DNA of 64,000 bases. Source: Cellulosimicrobium funkei (GTDB lineage: Bacteria; Actinomycetota; Actinomycetes; Actinomycetales; Cellulomonadaceae). Shown here piece by piece: positions 42,411 to 50,916 of the stretch (position 1 is the first letter of the stretch; the number at the start of each line of letters is the position of its first letter). Below the pieces are notes generated by a model, which was not told the DNA's origin, did no database searches, and was given only the letters and a program-made list of their open reading frames with translations. The stretch covers positions 248,001 to 312,000 of the forward strand of contig NZ_SOZH01000007.1 in NCBI RefSeq assembly GCF_004519295.1, in the 5' to 3' direction. The translations under genes and the position numbers were made by a program.

Positions 42411-42893
42411 GTGACCGACACCACCGTCACCTGGCTGACCCAGGAGGCGCACGACAGGCTGCAGGCCGAGCTCGCCCACCTGTCCGGCGAGGGCCGCACC
42501 GAGATCGCGGAGCGCATCGCCGCCGCCCGTGACGAGGGCGACCTCAAGGAGAACGGCGGCTACCACGCCGCCCGCGAGGAGCAGGCCAAGAACGAGGCCC
42601 GCATCCGCGAGCTCACCGAGAAGCTGCGCAACGTGCGCATCGGCACGCCGCCGGACGACGGCAAGGTCGAGGCCGGCATGGTCGTCACGGCCGTCGTCGC
42701 GGGCGACGAGATGACGTTCCTCCTCGGCTCGCGCGAGATCGCCGGCACGACGGACCTCGACGTGTACTCGCCGACGTCTCCGCTCGGTGCCGCGATCGAC
42801 GGCAAGACCGTCGGCGACGAGACCAGCTACACCGCTCCGAACGGCAACGAGATCGCCGTGAAGATCACCGCCGCGAAGCCCTTCGAGGGCTGA
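42411..42893 (+). CDS. greA: Transcription elongation factor GreA
   Basis: A 160-residue elongation factor that stimulates RNA cleavage in backtracked RNA polymerase. The N-terminal coiled coil (~10-75) carries the acidic tip pair in DEGDLKENGGYHAAREEQ; the FKBP-like C-terminal domain follows (SREIAGTTDLDVYSPTSPLGAAIDGKTVGDETSYTAPNG). GTG 42411 has AAGGAAGGAG 6 nt upstream and was preferred over the in-frame ATG seven codons earlier, which would overlap that RBS. A perfect 42-bp palindrome follows the stop. Confidence 0.93.
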   Translation: MTDTTVTWLTQEAHDRLQAELAHLSGEGRTEIAERIAAARDEGDLKENGGYHAAREEQAKNEARIRELTEKLRNVRIGTPPDDGKVEAGMVVTAVVAGDEMTFLLGSREIAGTTDLDVYSPTSPLGAAIDGKTVGDETSYTAPNGNEIAVKITAAKPFEG

Positions 42894-42931
42894 CGCGCCC
42901 CCGGCGGCCGCGACGCCGCCGGGCGAGACGT

Positions 42932-42973
42932 GAGAAGTGGCCCCTCCGACACGTGTCGGAGGGGCCACTTCTC
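42932..42973. terminator. Perfect 42-bp palindrome after greA (GAGAAGTGGCCCC family, copy 1)
   Basis: Twenty-one-nt arms meet at CACGTG without a loop-out, outer sequence GAGAAGTGGCCCCTCC. As RNA the central bases form the loop. Likely terminator of greA; the arm is shared with copies at 44094 and 49875. Confidence 0.8.
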
Positions 42974-43058
42974 GCTTCTCGGCAGCTCTCGTCTGCTTCG
43001 TCCACAGGTCTTGGCCGTTCCTCGGCAGGTCGGGGGTGTGCTCGGGGACACTCTCGGC

Positions 43059-44048
43059 ATGCCCGTCCCGGTGCCCGACCCGCCGTTCGTCGTCGCCGAG
43101 GCGCTCCGCCTCGGCGTGAGCCGGAAGCAGCTGCGCTCACCGCGGCTCCACGCCCCGGTGCGGGGCGTCCGCATGGACGCCGCCCGGCGCGACGACCTGC
43201 GGTCCGTCGCCGCCGCCGTCCGGCTCGCGCTCCCGCGCGCGGCCGCCTTCTCCCACACCACCGCTGCCGCGCTGTGGGACCTGCCGCTCCCGCCCGGCGT
43301 GTCCGGCCTCTCTCCGCTGCACGTCTCGGGGCCACCCGGCACGCGACCCCTCGACGCGACCGGTGTCGTCACGCACGTCGGCCTGCCGGGGCGCGACGTC
43401 GTCGTCCGGCACGAGCTCGCCGTGACCGGCCCGGACAGGACCGTCGCCGACCTGGCGGCGCTCGTCGCCGCGGGCGGGCACGGTCTCACCGAGACGGACC
43501 TCGTCGTCGTCCTGGACGCGGTCCTCGGCGCCCGGGGACGAGCCCGCCCGTACCCCCGCGACCGGCTCGAGGCGCGCGTGCACCTGCCGCGCGGTCGACG
43601 CGGGGTCGTGCCGCTCGCGTCCGCGCTCCACCGTTCCCGCCGTTTCGTGGACTCCCCCATGGAGACGCTGCTGCGCCTCCGGCTGGTCGACTCGGGCTTC
43701 CCCTGCCCGGTCGTCGGGGCCGACGTCGTCGACGACGACGGACGCTGGCTCGCACGACCCGACCTGTGCTGGCCCGAGCTCCGCATCGCGGTGGAGTACG
43801 ACGGCCGGCACCACCTGACCTCCGCGCGGTAGCGCCTGAACGACGTCGCGCGGCAGGAGGAGCTGGAACGGCTCGGATGGCGGGTGATCGTGCTGTTCGC
43901 GTACGACGTCCTCGGCCGCTGGCCCTCGACCGAGGGCCGGATTCTGCACGCCTTCGTCGACCGCGGCGCGCGCCCGGAAGAGCTCCCGGACGCTCCCGAC
44001 CCGGCCACGCGCCCGCGCGTCGTCACCCCGGCGCACCGGACCACCTGA
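43059..44048 (+). pseudogene. DUF559/AbiEi-like endonuclease-domain gene with premature TAG
   Basis: The frame from ATG 43059 encodes an actinobacterial protein with an N-terminal AbiEi-antitoxin-like winged helix (VAEALRLGVSRKQLRSPRL, FSHTTAAALWDLPLP) and a C-terminal Vsr/DUF559 nuclease fold. TAG at 43830-43832 interrupts it directly after IAVEYDGRHHLTSAR. The same frame continues for 71 codons (LNDVARQEELERLGWRVIVLFAYDVLGRWP) to TGA 44046, and relatives have Gln at the stop position, so a CAG to TAG change is the simplest cause. The break removes the last part of the nuclease fold. A truncated but translated product of 257 residues is possible. Confidence 0.85.
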
Positions 44049-44093
44049 CTGTCGGCCGCCGGCCGAGAGGCGGGTGAGCGAGACGTGAGAAGT

Positions 44094-44135
44094 GAGAAGT
44101 GGCCCCTCCGGCACGCGCGGGAGGGGCCACTTCTC
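44094..44135. terminator. Inverted repeat between DUF559 pseudogene and ilvA (GAGAAGTGGCCCC family, copy 2)
   Basis: Sixteen-nt arms GAGAAGTGGCCCCTCC (44094-44109, 44120-44135) with a 10-nt loop. Immediately before it the heptamer TGAGAAG is doubled. It lies between convergent genes. Confidence 0.8.
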
Positions 44136-44143
44136 GCTCCTCG

Positions 44144-45409
44144 TCAGACGCGCGGCGACCCGCCGTCGCTGCGCTCGACGCGGTAGCCCGCGGAGCGCAG
44201 GTGCGCGACGAGCTCTTCGCAGTGCTCGGGCCCCTTGGTCTCGACCTGCATGCGCACCCACGCCTCGCCGATCGCGAGGCCCACGTCGGTGCGGTCGTGG
44301 TCGATGTGCATGATGTTGCCGCGCCTCGCCGCGACCGCCTCGAGCATGCGCGCGAGGGCGCCGGGGCGGTCGTCGAGCAGCACCTGGAGCTGGATGTACC
44401 GGCCCGCGGCGGCGAGGCCGTGCCGCACGACCCGCAGCAGCACGAGCGGGTCGACGTTCCCTCCGGACAGCACGACGACGACCGGTCCCTCGACCGGGTC
44501 CGCCGCGCCCGCGTCGACCGCGGCCGTCCCGGACAGGAGCGCCGCGACGCCGGTCGCGGCGGCGGGCTCCACGAGCAGCTTCGCACGCTCGGCGACCATG
44601 AGCAGGGACCGGGAGATCTCCTCCTCGGTCACGGTGCGCACCTCGACGCCGTGGTGCGCGACGATCCCGAACGGCACCGCACCCGGGGTCCCGACCGCGA
44701 TGCCGTCGGCCATCGTCCCGGCGAGCCGGGCCGTCGTCGGCTCTCCTGCGGCGAGCGAGCCCGGGTAGGCCGCGGCACGCTCCGCCTGCACCCCGATGAC
44801 GCGCACGTGCGGCGCGGCCTGGGCGAACGCCGCGGCGAGCCCGGCGACGAGGCCGCCGCCTCCGAGCGGGGCGACGACGGTCCGGACGTCGGGCACCTGC
44901 TCGAGGATCTCGAGCGCGATGGTCGCCTGACCCGCGACGACGTCGGGGTGGTCGAACGGGTGGATGAACACGGCGCCCGTGCGGTCGGCCTCGGGGCGCG
45001 CGGCGGCGAGCGTCTCGTCCACGTCGGCGCCGACGAGCCGGACCTCGGCGCCGTACTGGCGCGTCGCCGCGACCTTGGGGAGCGCGGCGTCGACCGGCAT
45101 GTACACGACGGCCCGGATGCCGAGCAGGCCCGCGGCGAACGCGACGCCCTGCGCGTGGTTGCCCGCGCTCGCCGCGACGACGCCGCGCGCCTTCTCGTCG
45201 ACGCTCAGGCGCGCCATGCGCACGTAGTCGCCGCGGACCTTGAACGACCCCGCGCGCTGGAGGTTCTCGCACTTGAGCAGGACCCGGACGCCAGCCGCCT
45301 CGCTGATCGCCCGGGTGGTGTGCACCGGCGTGCGGTACGCGACGCCGTCGAGCAGGCGGGCGGCGTCGCGGACGTCGTCGAGCGGGACGGGCACGGGACC
45401 TGAGGTCAC
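44144..45409 (-). CDS. ilvA: Threonine ammonia-lyase (with ACT-like C-terminal domain)
   Basis: A 421-residue PLP enzyme converting threonine to 2-oxobutyrate, first step to isoleucine. The PLP lysine lies in RAGSFKVRGDYVRM, the phosphate loop is PLGGGGLVAGLA, and VLSGGNVDPL closes the catalytic domain. Residues ~330-421 form an ACT-like domain (IQLQVLLDDRPGALARMLEAVAARRGNIMHIDHDR), the short form usual in actinobacterial TdcB/IlvA. Its GTG overlaps the stop of the upstream transporter gene (GTGA), so the pair is coupled. Confidence 0.92.
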   Translation of the reverse strand: MTSGPVPVPLDDVRDAARLLDGVAYRTPVHTTRAISEAAGVRVLLKCENLQRAGSFKVRGDYVRMARLSVDEKARGVVAASAGNHAQGVAFAAGLLGIRAVVYMPVDAALPKVAATRQYGAEVRLVGADVDETLAAARPEADRTGAVFIHPFDHPDVVAGQATIALEILEQVPDVRTVVAPLGGGGLVAGLAAAFAQAAPHVRVIGVQAERAAAYPGSLAAGEPTTARLAGTMADGIAVGTPGAVPFGIVAHHGVEVRTVTEEEISRSLLMVAERAKLLVEPAAATGVAALLSGTAAVDAGAADPVEGPVVVVLSGGNVDPLVLLRVVRHGLAAAGRYIQLQVLLDDRPGALARMLEAVAARRGNIMHIDHDRTDVGLAIGEAWVRMQVETKGPEHCEELVAHLRSAGYRVERSDGGSPRV

Positions 45410-46716
45410 CGCGCCTCTCCCGGTGTGCCCTCGCCCGGTGCGTCGGCGACGCCGGCGTCCTGCGTCTCGACGACCGCCGAGCCGCCGGCGTCGTGCGCCC
45501 GGCGACCGGGGCGGCGGGCGCCCGTGTCGTCGAGGTCGGACTCGGCGCGCGCGATGACGGGCGGCTGCGGGCTGCCGCGCACGACGACGCGGTCGTCGGT
45601 GCCGAGCTCGGGGAACTTGTCGTGGCCGTGCAGGTAGAGCACCACCGTGTTGAGCACCGCGGCGATCGGGACCGCGAACAGCGCGCCGACGATGCCCGCG
45701 GCGAAGCTACCGGCCGCGACGACGAGCAGGACGGCGACGGGGTGCAGCGAGACCGCGTGCCCCATGAGGAAGGGCTGGAGGATGTGGCCCTCGATCTGCT
45801 GCACGAGCAGCACGATGCCGAGCATGACGAGCGCCTGCACCCAGCCCTGCGCGACGAGCACGACGAGCACCGCGATGGACCCGGTGACGATGGCACCGAC
45901 GATCGGGATGAACGACCCGACGAAGACGAGGATGCCGAGCGGCAGCGCGAGCGACGGCACGAAGAACGCGGCGCCGACGCCGATGCCGACCGCGTCGACG
46001 GCGGCGACGAGGATCTGGGTGCGCGTGTACGCGGCGAGCGTCACGATGCCGCGACGGCCGGCCTGGTGCACGCGGTCGCGGGCGCGCAGCGGGAGCAGCC
46101 CCACGACCCACGACCAGATCGAGCGCCCGTCGAGCAGGAAGAAGAACGTGCAGAACAGGGCGATGAGGGCCCCGGCGAGCACGTGGCCGATGGTCGTCGC
46201 CGCGCCCAGCGCGCCCGAGACGATCGAGTCCTGGTTCTCGGAGACCGCGGTCCCCGCCTGGTCGAGCCAGTGCGAGAGCGTGGTGGAGTCGAGGCCGAGG
46301 GGGCCGTCGGCGAGCCAGTTCGTGAACTGCTCGAAGCCCTCGACGGCCTGGTCGCGCAGGTCCTGGAAGCCGCTGACGATCTGCTGCCCCGCGATGGCGA
46401 TGAGCCCCGCGACCACGACGATGAGCGCGATGAGCGCGGCGCCCGACGCGAGGCCGCGCGACATGCGCAGGTGCCGCCGGAAGAACCGCTGGACCGGCGT
46501 GAGGAGCACGGTGAGCAGCAGCGCCACCGCGATCGGCACGACGATCACCTTGAGCTGCGTCACGACCCACAGCCCGGCCGCGATCGCCGCGCCGATGAGC
46601 AGCAGGCGCCACGACCACGCGGCGGCCGAGCGCACGGCGTCGGGCACGGCCGCTGCGCCGGGACGCGCGGGAGGAAGCGGGTCGGGGGTGCGGTGCTGGT
46701 CCGTCTGCGCGCTCAC
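45406..46716 (-). CDS. AI-2E family (TqsA/PerM-type) transporter
   Basis: A 436-residue membrane protein of the AI-2E exporter/PerM superfamily with about eight helices (LLLIGAAIAAGLWVVTQLKVIVVPIAVALLLTVLLTPV first; LPLGILVFVGSFIPIVGAIVTGSIAVLVVLVAQGW later, which is the signature). The last ~70 residues are hydrophilic and low complexity. Transport of AI-2 itself is not established for most members; some exchange Na+/H+. GTG 46716 has TAGGGT ending 6 nt upstream (leaderless). Coupled to ilvA downstream. Confidence 0.88.
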   Translation of the reverse strand: MSAQTDQHRTPDPLPPARPGAAAVPDAVRSAAAWSWRLLLIGAAIAAGLWVVTQLKVIVVPIAVALLLTVLLTPVQRFFRRHLRMSRGLASGAALIALIVVVAGLIAIAGQQIVSGFQDLRDQAVEGFEQFTNWLADGPLGLDSTTLSHWLDQAGTAVSENQDSIVSGALGAATTIGHVLAGALIALFCTFFFLLDGRSIWSWVVGLLPLRARDRVHQAGRRGIVTLAAYTRTQILVAAVDAVGIGVGAAFFVPSLALPLGILVFVGSFIPIVGAIVTGSIAVLVVLVAQGWVQALVMLGIVLLVQQIEGHILQPFLMGHAVSLHPVAVLLVVAAGSFAAGIVGALFAVPIAAVLNTVVLYLHGHDKFPELGTDDRVVVRGSPQPPVIARAESDLDDTGARRPGRRAHDAGGSAVVETQDAGVADAPGEGTPGEAR

Positions 46717-46795
46717 AGCGCAACCCTAGGGGAGCGGCCCCCGCCGCGCGCCCCTGCGCACGGCGAGCCCGCGCGGTGTGCGCAGGATCTCCCCG

Positions 46796-48037
46796 TCAGG
46801 CGAGCGCCTGCCCGAGGTCGGCGAGGAGATCCTCGACGTCCTCGATGCCGACGGACAGCCGGACGAGGTCGTCGGGGACCTCGAGCGCCGTGCCCGCGAC
46901 GGAGCCGTGCGTCATGCGGCCGGGGTGCTCGACGAGCGACTCGACCCCGCCCAGCGACTCCGCGAGCGTGAACACCCGGGTGCGCGCGCACACGTCGAGC
47001 GCCTTGGCCTCGCTGCCCACGCGGAACGAGACCATGCCGCCGAACCCGGACATCTGACGCGCGGCGAGCTCGTGGCCCGGGTGCGACGCGAGGCCCGGGT
47101 AGATCACCTCGGTCACGGCCGGGTGCGCGTCGAGGAACTCCGCGACCGCGGCCGCGTTCGCCTGGTGGCGGTCCATGCGCACCGCGAGCGTCTTCAGCCC
47201 GCGCAGCGTGAGCCACGCGTCGAACGGCCCGGCGACGGCGCCCGACGCGTTCTGGTGGAAGCCCACCGCCCCCGCGACGTCCGTGCCGCCCGCGGGCGAC
47301 GCGAGCCCGCCGGGGAGCTGCGCGCCCGTCGCCACGACGAGCGCTCCCCCGACGACGTCGCTGTGGCCCCCGACGTACTTCGTGGTCGAGTGCACGACGA
47401 CGTCCGCCCCCAGCGCGAGCGGCTGCTGGAGGTAGGGGGTCGCGAACGTGTTGTCGACGACGAGCAGCGCCCCGGCCTCGTGCGCGACGCCCGCGAGCGC
47501 CGCGACGTCGCTCACGCCGAGCAGCGGGTTCGTCGGGGTCTCGACCCAGACGACGCGCGTCTCGGGGCGCACTGCCGCGCGCACGGCCTCGACGTCCGTG
47601 AGGTCGACGGGCGTGTGCTCGACGCCCCACGGCCCGAACACCCGGGCGATGAGGCGGTAGGTGCCGCCGTACGCGTCGTCGGGCACGATCACGTGGTCCC
47701 CGGGGCGCACGACGGCGCGCAGCAGCGTGTCCTCGGCCGCGAGGCCGGACGCGAAGGCGAACCCGCGCGCGGCGGGCGACCCGTCCGCCGTCGGGCGCAG
47801 GCCGCCGGACTCCGCGGCCGCGAGCGCCTCCTCGAGGGCGGTGCGCGTCGGGTTCGCGGAGCGCGAGTACTCGTAGCCGCCGCGCAGCCCGCCGACGCCG
47901 TCCTGCTTGTACGTCGAGACCTGGTGGATCGGCGGCACGACGGCGCCGGTCGTCGCGTCCGGGTCCTGGCCCGCGTGGATCGCGCGCGTGGAGAAGCCGG
48001 TGGTGGTCCAGTCGGGGTGCTCGCTCGGGGTGGTCAC
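46796..48037 (-). CDS. metB: Cystathionine gamma-synthase (Cys/Met metabolism PLP enzyme)
   Basis: A 413-residue fold-type I PLP enzyme of the Cys/Met family. TRAIHAGQDPDATTGAVVPPIHQVSTY opens it, the PLP lysine is in VVHSTTKYVGGHSDVVGG, and VESLVEHPGRMTHGS is the C-terminal signature. It joins cysteine to an activated homoserine, or may act in reverse transsulfuration as a lyase; cbs in the same window would supply cystathionine for the latter. A ~20-residue insertion (GGLRPTADGSPAARG) lies near residue 80. GTG 48037 has TAGGCT 6 nt upstream (leaderless). Confidence 0.9.
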   Translation of the reverse strand: MTTPSEHPDWTTTGFSTRAIHAGQDPDATTGAVVPPIHQVSTYKQDGVGGLRGGYEYSRSANPTRTALEEALAAAESGGLRPTADGSPAARGFAFASGLAAEDTLLRAVVRPGDHVIVPDDAYGGTYRLIARVFGPWGVEHTPVDLTDVEAVRAAVRPETRVVWVETPTNPLLGVSDVAALAGVAHEAGALLVVDNTFATPYLQQPLALGADVVVHSTTKYVGGHSDVVGGALVVATGAQLPGGLASPAGGTDVAGAVGFHQNASGAVAGPFDAWLTLRGLKTLAVRMDRHQANAAAVAEFLDAHPAVTEVIYPGLASHPGHELAARQMSGFGGMVSFRVGSEAKALDVCARTRVFTLAESLGGVESLVEHPGRMTHGSVAGTALEVPDDLVRLSVGIEDVEDLLADLGQALA

Positions 48038-48063
48038 CCGACCAGCCTAGGCGCACCCCCTGC

Positions 48064-48123
48064 GCCGAGCAGGCGGTCCTGGTCCGTCCCGCTACCCGGA
48101 CGAGCCAGGACCACCTGCTCGGC
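48064..48123. repeat. Inverted repeat GCCGAGCAGG...CCTGCTCGGC upstream of metB
   Basis: Arms GCCGAGCAGG and CCTGCTCGGC (ends at 48064 and 48123) continue inward as GGTCCTGG/CCAGGACC with one mismatch, around a loop of ~20 nt containing a small TCCG/CGGA stem. Unlike its relatives it lies between two divergent starts (metB and the SDR), so it cannot be a simple terminator. Confidence 0.7.
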
Positions 48124-48244
48124 GGCGGCCGTGGCGACGGCGGCCATGGCGAGGGCGGTGGGGCGGTGGCGGCCGCGACCGCCGCGGGCCACGGTAGGGA
48201 GGCGGGCGGCGACCGTCGTCCGACGACCCGGAAGGAGCCCGCGC

Positions 48245-49039
48245 ATGAGGATCGACCTGGACGGCAGGAGGGCGCTCGTCACCGGCTCGGCGCAGGGGAT
48301 CGGGCTCGCGATCTCGCGCACGCTCGCGGCGTGCGGCGCGGCGGTCGTCGTCAACGGGCGCTCCGAGGAGACGGCGCAGCGGGCTTCCGCCGACGTGCGC
48401 GAGCACGTGCCCGGGGCGGACGTGCTGGGCGTGGCCGCCGACCTCGCGACCGACGAGGGGACGGCGGCCGTGCTCGACGCCGTGCCGCACGTCGACGTGC
48501 TGGTGAACAACCTCGGCATCTTCTCGAGCGCGGACCCGCTCGCGATCGACGACGCAACGTGGCGCCGCTACTTCGAGGTGAACGTCCTCGCGGGCGTGCG
48601 GCTCACGCGCGCGTACCTGCCGGGGATGACGGAGCGCGGCTGGGGCCGGGTGCAGTTCGTCGGGAGCGACTCGGCGGTCGTGATCCCGGCCGAGATGATC
48701 CACTACGGCGTGACGAAGACGGCGCTGCTCGGCGTCTCGCGCGGGTTCGCCAAGGCGGCGGCGGGCACGGGTGTCACGGTGAACAGCGTGCTCGCCGGGC
48801 CCACGCACACGGGCGGGGTGGAGGCGTTCGCGCGCGAGCTCGTCGGCGACGACCTGCCGTGGGACGAGGCGCAGCGCGTGTTCATGCGCGAGCACCGCCC
48901 GCAGTCGCTGCTCCAGCGCCTCATCGAGCCGGAGGAGATCGCGCACATGGTCGCCTACCTCGCGTCACCGCTCGCGTCGGCGACGACCGGCGCCGCGGTG
49001 CGCGTCGACGGCGGGTACATCGACTCGATCGTCCCGTGA
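48245..49039 (+). CDS. SDR-family NAD(P)-dependent oxidoreductase
   Basis: A 264-residue short-chain dehydrogenase. Cofactor motif VTGSAQGIGLAIS (TGxxxGIG), NNLG in VLVNNLGIFS, catalytic Ser in FVGSDSAVVIPAE, Tyr/Lys in IHYGVTKTA, and C-terminal TGAAVRVDGGYIDS. Family members reduce ketones or sugars and some act in FabG-like steps; substrate unknown. ATG 48245 has GGAAGGAG upstream. Stands alone, divergent from metB. Confidence 0.9.
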   Translation: MRIDLDGRRALVTGSAQGIGLAISRTLAACGAAVVVNGRSEETAQRASADVREHVPGADVLGVAADLATDEGTAAVLDAVPHVDVLVNNLGIFSSADPLAIDDATWRRYFEVNVLAGVRLTRAYLPGMTERGWGRVQFVGSDSAVVIPAEMIHYGVTKTALLGVSRGFAKAAAGTGVTVNSVLAGPTHTGGVEAFARELVGDDLPWDEAQRVFMREHRPQSLLQRLIEPEEIAHMVAYLASPLASATTGAAVRVDGGYIDSIVP

Positions 49040-49184
49040 GAGGCTCGGGCCGGACACGCGCCCGGCCCCCCGGTCGCGGCACGTCCGCGGAACACCGACC
49101 GCCCCCGCCGCGTTCTACCCCGTGCCAGGACGATGCGTCGTGGGCCAGCGCCCCGGTCGTCCGGGCACCCTCAGGAGGTAAGCG

Positions 49185-49859
49185 ATGAACTCGATCTTCG
49201 ACGCGATCTTCGGCTCGTCCGGCAAGACGACGATGATCGCCCCCGAGGACGCGCTGCCCGGGCGCCAGTCGCCCGTGCTGCAGGCGCCGCGTCCCCACAC
49301 CGTGCTCGGCACCTCGATCACCGGCCCGTGGCCCGAGGGCACCCGCGTGCTCTACCTGGCGATGGGCTGCTTCTGGGGCGCCGAGGAGATCTTCTGGCAG
49401 GTCCCCGGGGTGGTGAGCACCGCCGTCGGCTACATGGGCGGCACGACGCCGAACCCCACCTACGAGGAGGCGTGCACCGCGCGGACCGGCCACACCGAGA
49501 CGGCGCTCGTCGCGTACGACCCGACGAAGGTCTCCGAGGAGGAGCTGCTCAAGATCTTCTGGGAGCGCCACGACCCGACGCAGGGCTACCGCCAGGGCAA
49601 CGACGTCGGCACCCAGTACCGGTCCGCCGTGTACTGGACGACGCCCGAGCAGGAGCGAGCCGTCCGTGAGACGGCGGCGCGCTACTCCGCGGTGCTCGAG
49701 GCCAAGGGGTACGACCCGGTGACGACGGAGATGCGCCCCGCGGCCGAGGCCGGGCCGTTCTACTACGCCGAGGACTACCACCAGCAGTACCTCGACAAGA
49801 ACCCGAACGGCTACCGCTGCCACGCGACCACGGGGGTCCCGTTCCCGAGCGCCGCGTAG
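49185..49859 (+). CDS. msrA: Peptide methionine (S)-S-oxide reductase
   Basis: A 224-residue MsrA that repairs Met-S-sulfoxide in proteins. Catalytic Cys62 lies in [37 protein letters not shown] and [20 protein letters not shown] complete the site, the last Cys being a likely recycling residue. The ~45-residue N-terminal extension before the core is also common in actinobacterial MsrA. ATG 49185 has AGGAGGT upstream. Followed by a GAGAAGTGGCCCC-family hairpin. Confidence 0.93.
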   Translation: MNSIFDAIFGSSGKTTMIAPEDALPGRQSPVLQAPRPHTVLGTSITGPWPEGTRVLYLAMGCFWGAEEIFWQVPGVVSTAVGYMGGTTPNPTYEEACTARTGHTETALVAYDPTKVSEEELLKIFWERHDPTQGYRQGNDVGTQYRSAVYWTTPEQERAVRETAARYSAVLEAKGYDPVTTEMRPAAEAGPFYYAEDYHQQYLDKNPNGYRCHATTGVPFPSAA

Positions 49860-49874
49860 CACCCGCCGAGAGGT

Positions 49875-49916
49875 GAGAAGTGGCCCCTGGTCCCGCCGGA
49901 CCAGGGGCCACTTCTC
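49875..49916. terminator. Inverted repeat after msrA (GAGAAGTGGCCCC family, copy 3)
   Basis: Nineteen-nt arms (49875-49893, 49898-49916) with a 4-nt CGCC loop; outer arm GAGAAGTGGCCCCTGG. It is the third copy with the same outer 14 bases but a different centre. Likely msrA terminator. Confidence 0.8.
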
Positions 49917-49994
49917 GCATCTCGCCCGCGCGACGTCCCGCTGCCGCGTCCCGCCGAGGTGCGGGGCCGCCGGGGTCGCCCGCACGATGGGCCC

Positions 49995-50831
49995 ATGACG
50001 ATCCCCACCCTCGCGGCGCAGGACGGCACGACGATCCCCGCGATCGGCCTCGGCACCTACCGGCTCCAGGGCGAGGAGGGCGCGGACGCCGTCGCGCGCG
50101 CGATCGACGCGGGGTACCGGCTCGTCGACTCCGCGTTCAGCTACGAGAACGAGGGCGCCGTGGGCGCGGCGGTGCGCCGCTCGGGCGTCGCGCGCGAGGA
50201 CGTGCTCGTGACGTCGAAGCTCCCCGGGCGCCACCACGCGCACGACGACGCCGTCCGGACGGTCGAGGAGTCGGTGCTGCGCACGGGCCTGGACTACCTC
50301 GATCTGTACCTCGTGCACTGGCCCAACCCGCGCGTGGGCCGGTACGTCGAGGCGTACGAGGCGCTCGTGGAGTGCCGCGACCGGGGCCTGGTCCGGCACG
50401 TCGGCGTCTCGAACTTCCTGCCCGAGCACCTGGACGCGGTGATCGCGGCGACGGGCGTGACGCCCGTCGTGAACCAGGTCGAGCTGCACCCGTACTTCCC
50501 GCAGCCGCTCCAGCGTGCGGCGGACGCGGAGCGCGGCGTCGTCACGGAGGCGTGGAGCCCGATCGGACGCGCGAACGACCTGCTCCGGGACCCGGTCGTC
50601 ACGCAGGTCGCGGCCGCGCACGGCGTCTCCCCGGTGCAGGCGATCCTGCGCTGGCACGTGCAGCTCGGTGTCGTGCCGCTGCCGAAGGCGTCGTCGCCGG
50701 AGCGTCAGCGCGAGAACCTCGACGTGTTCTCGTTCGAGCTGACCACGCACGAGATGAACGCCCTGACCGGGCTCGCCCGGGCGGACGGGCGCACGAACGG
50801 CCAGGACCCGGCGGTGTACGAGGAGCTGTAG
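49995..50831 (+). CDS. Aldo/keto reductase (paralogue)
   Basis: A 278-residue NADPH-dependent aldo/keto reductase. The tetrad is complete: Asp/Tyr in RLVDSAFSYENEG, Lys in VTSKLPGRHH, His in DLYLVHWPNP; GVSNFLPEHLD and PLPKASSPERQRENLDVF mark the NADP site. It is related to the gene at 13541 but not a recent copy. CACGAT ends 6 nt before ATG 49995, which suggests a leaderless transcript and supports this start over a longer Arg-rich frame. Substrate unknown. Confidence 0.9.
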   Translation: MTIPTLAAQDGTTIPAIGLGTYRLQGEEGADAVARAIDAGYRLVDSAFSYENEGAVGAAVRRSGVAREDVLVTSKLPGRHHAHDDAVRTVEESVLRTGLDYLDLYLVHWPNPRVGRYVEAYEALVECRDRGLVRHVGVSNFLPEHLDAVIAATGVTPVVNQVELHPYFPQPLQRAADAERGVVTEAWSPIGRANDLLRDPVVTQVAAAHGVSPVQAILRWHVQLGVVPLPKASSPERQRENLDVFSFELTTHEMNALTGLARADGRTNGQDPAVYEEL

Positions 50832-50916
50832 CGCCGGGGCTCGCACGGCCCGGTCGCGGCCCGGTCCCGGCGCGGCGGCGCGCGCCCCCGCCCGCCGGTC
50901 GTGGCACCGTGTGCGC

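Noticed and set aside
43059-43832. AbiE toxin-antitoxin system
   Set aside because: No AbiEii nucleotidyltransferase toxin gene lies next to it; the N-terminal similarity is shared by many stand-alone DUF559 proteins.
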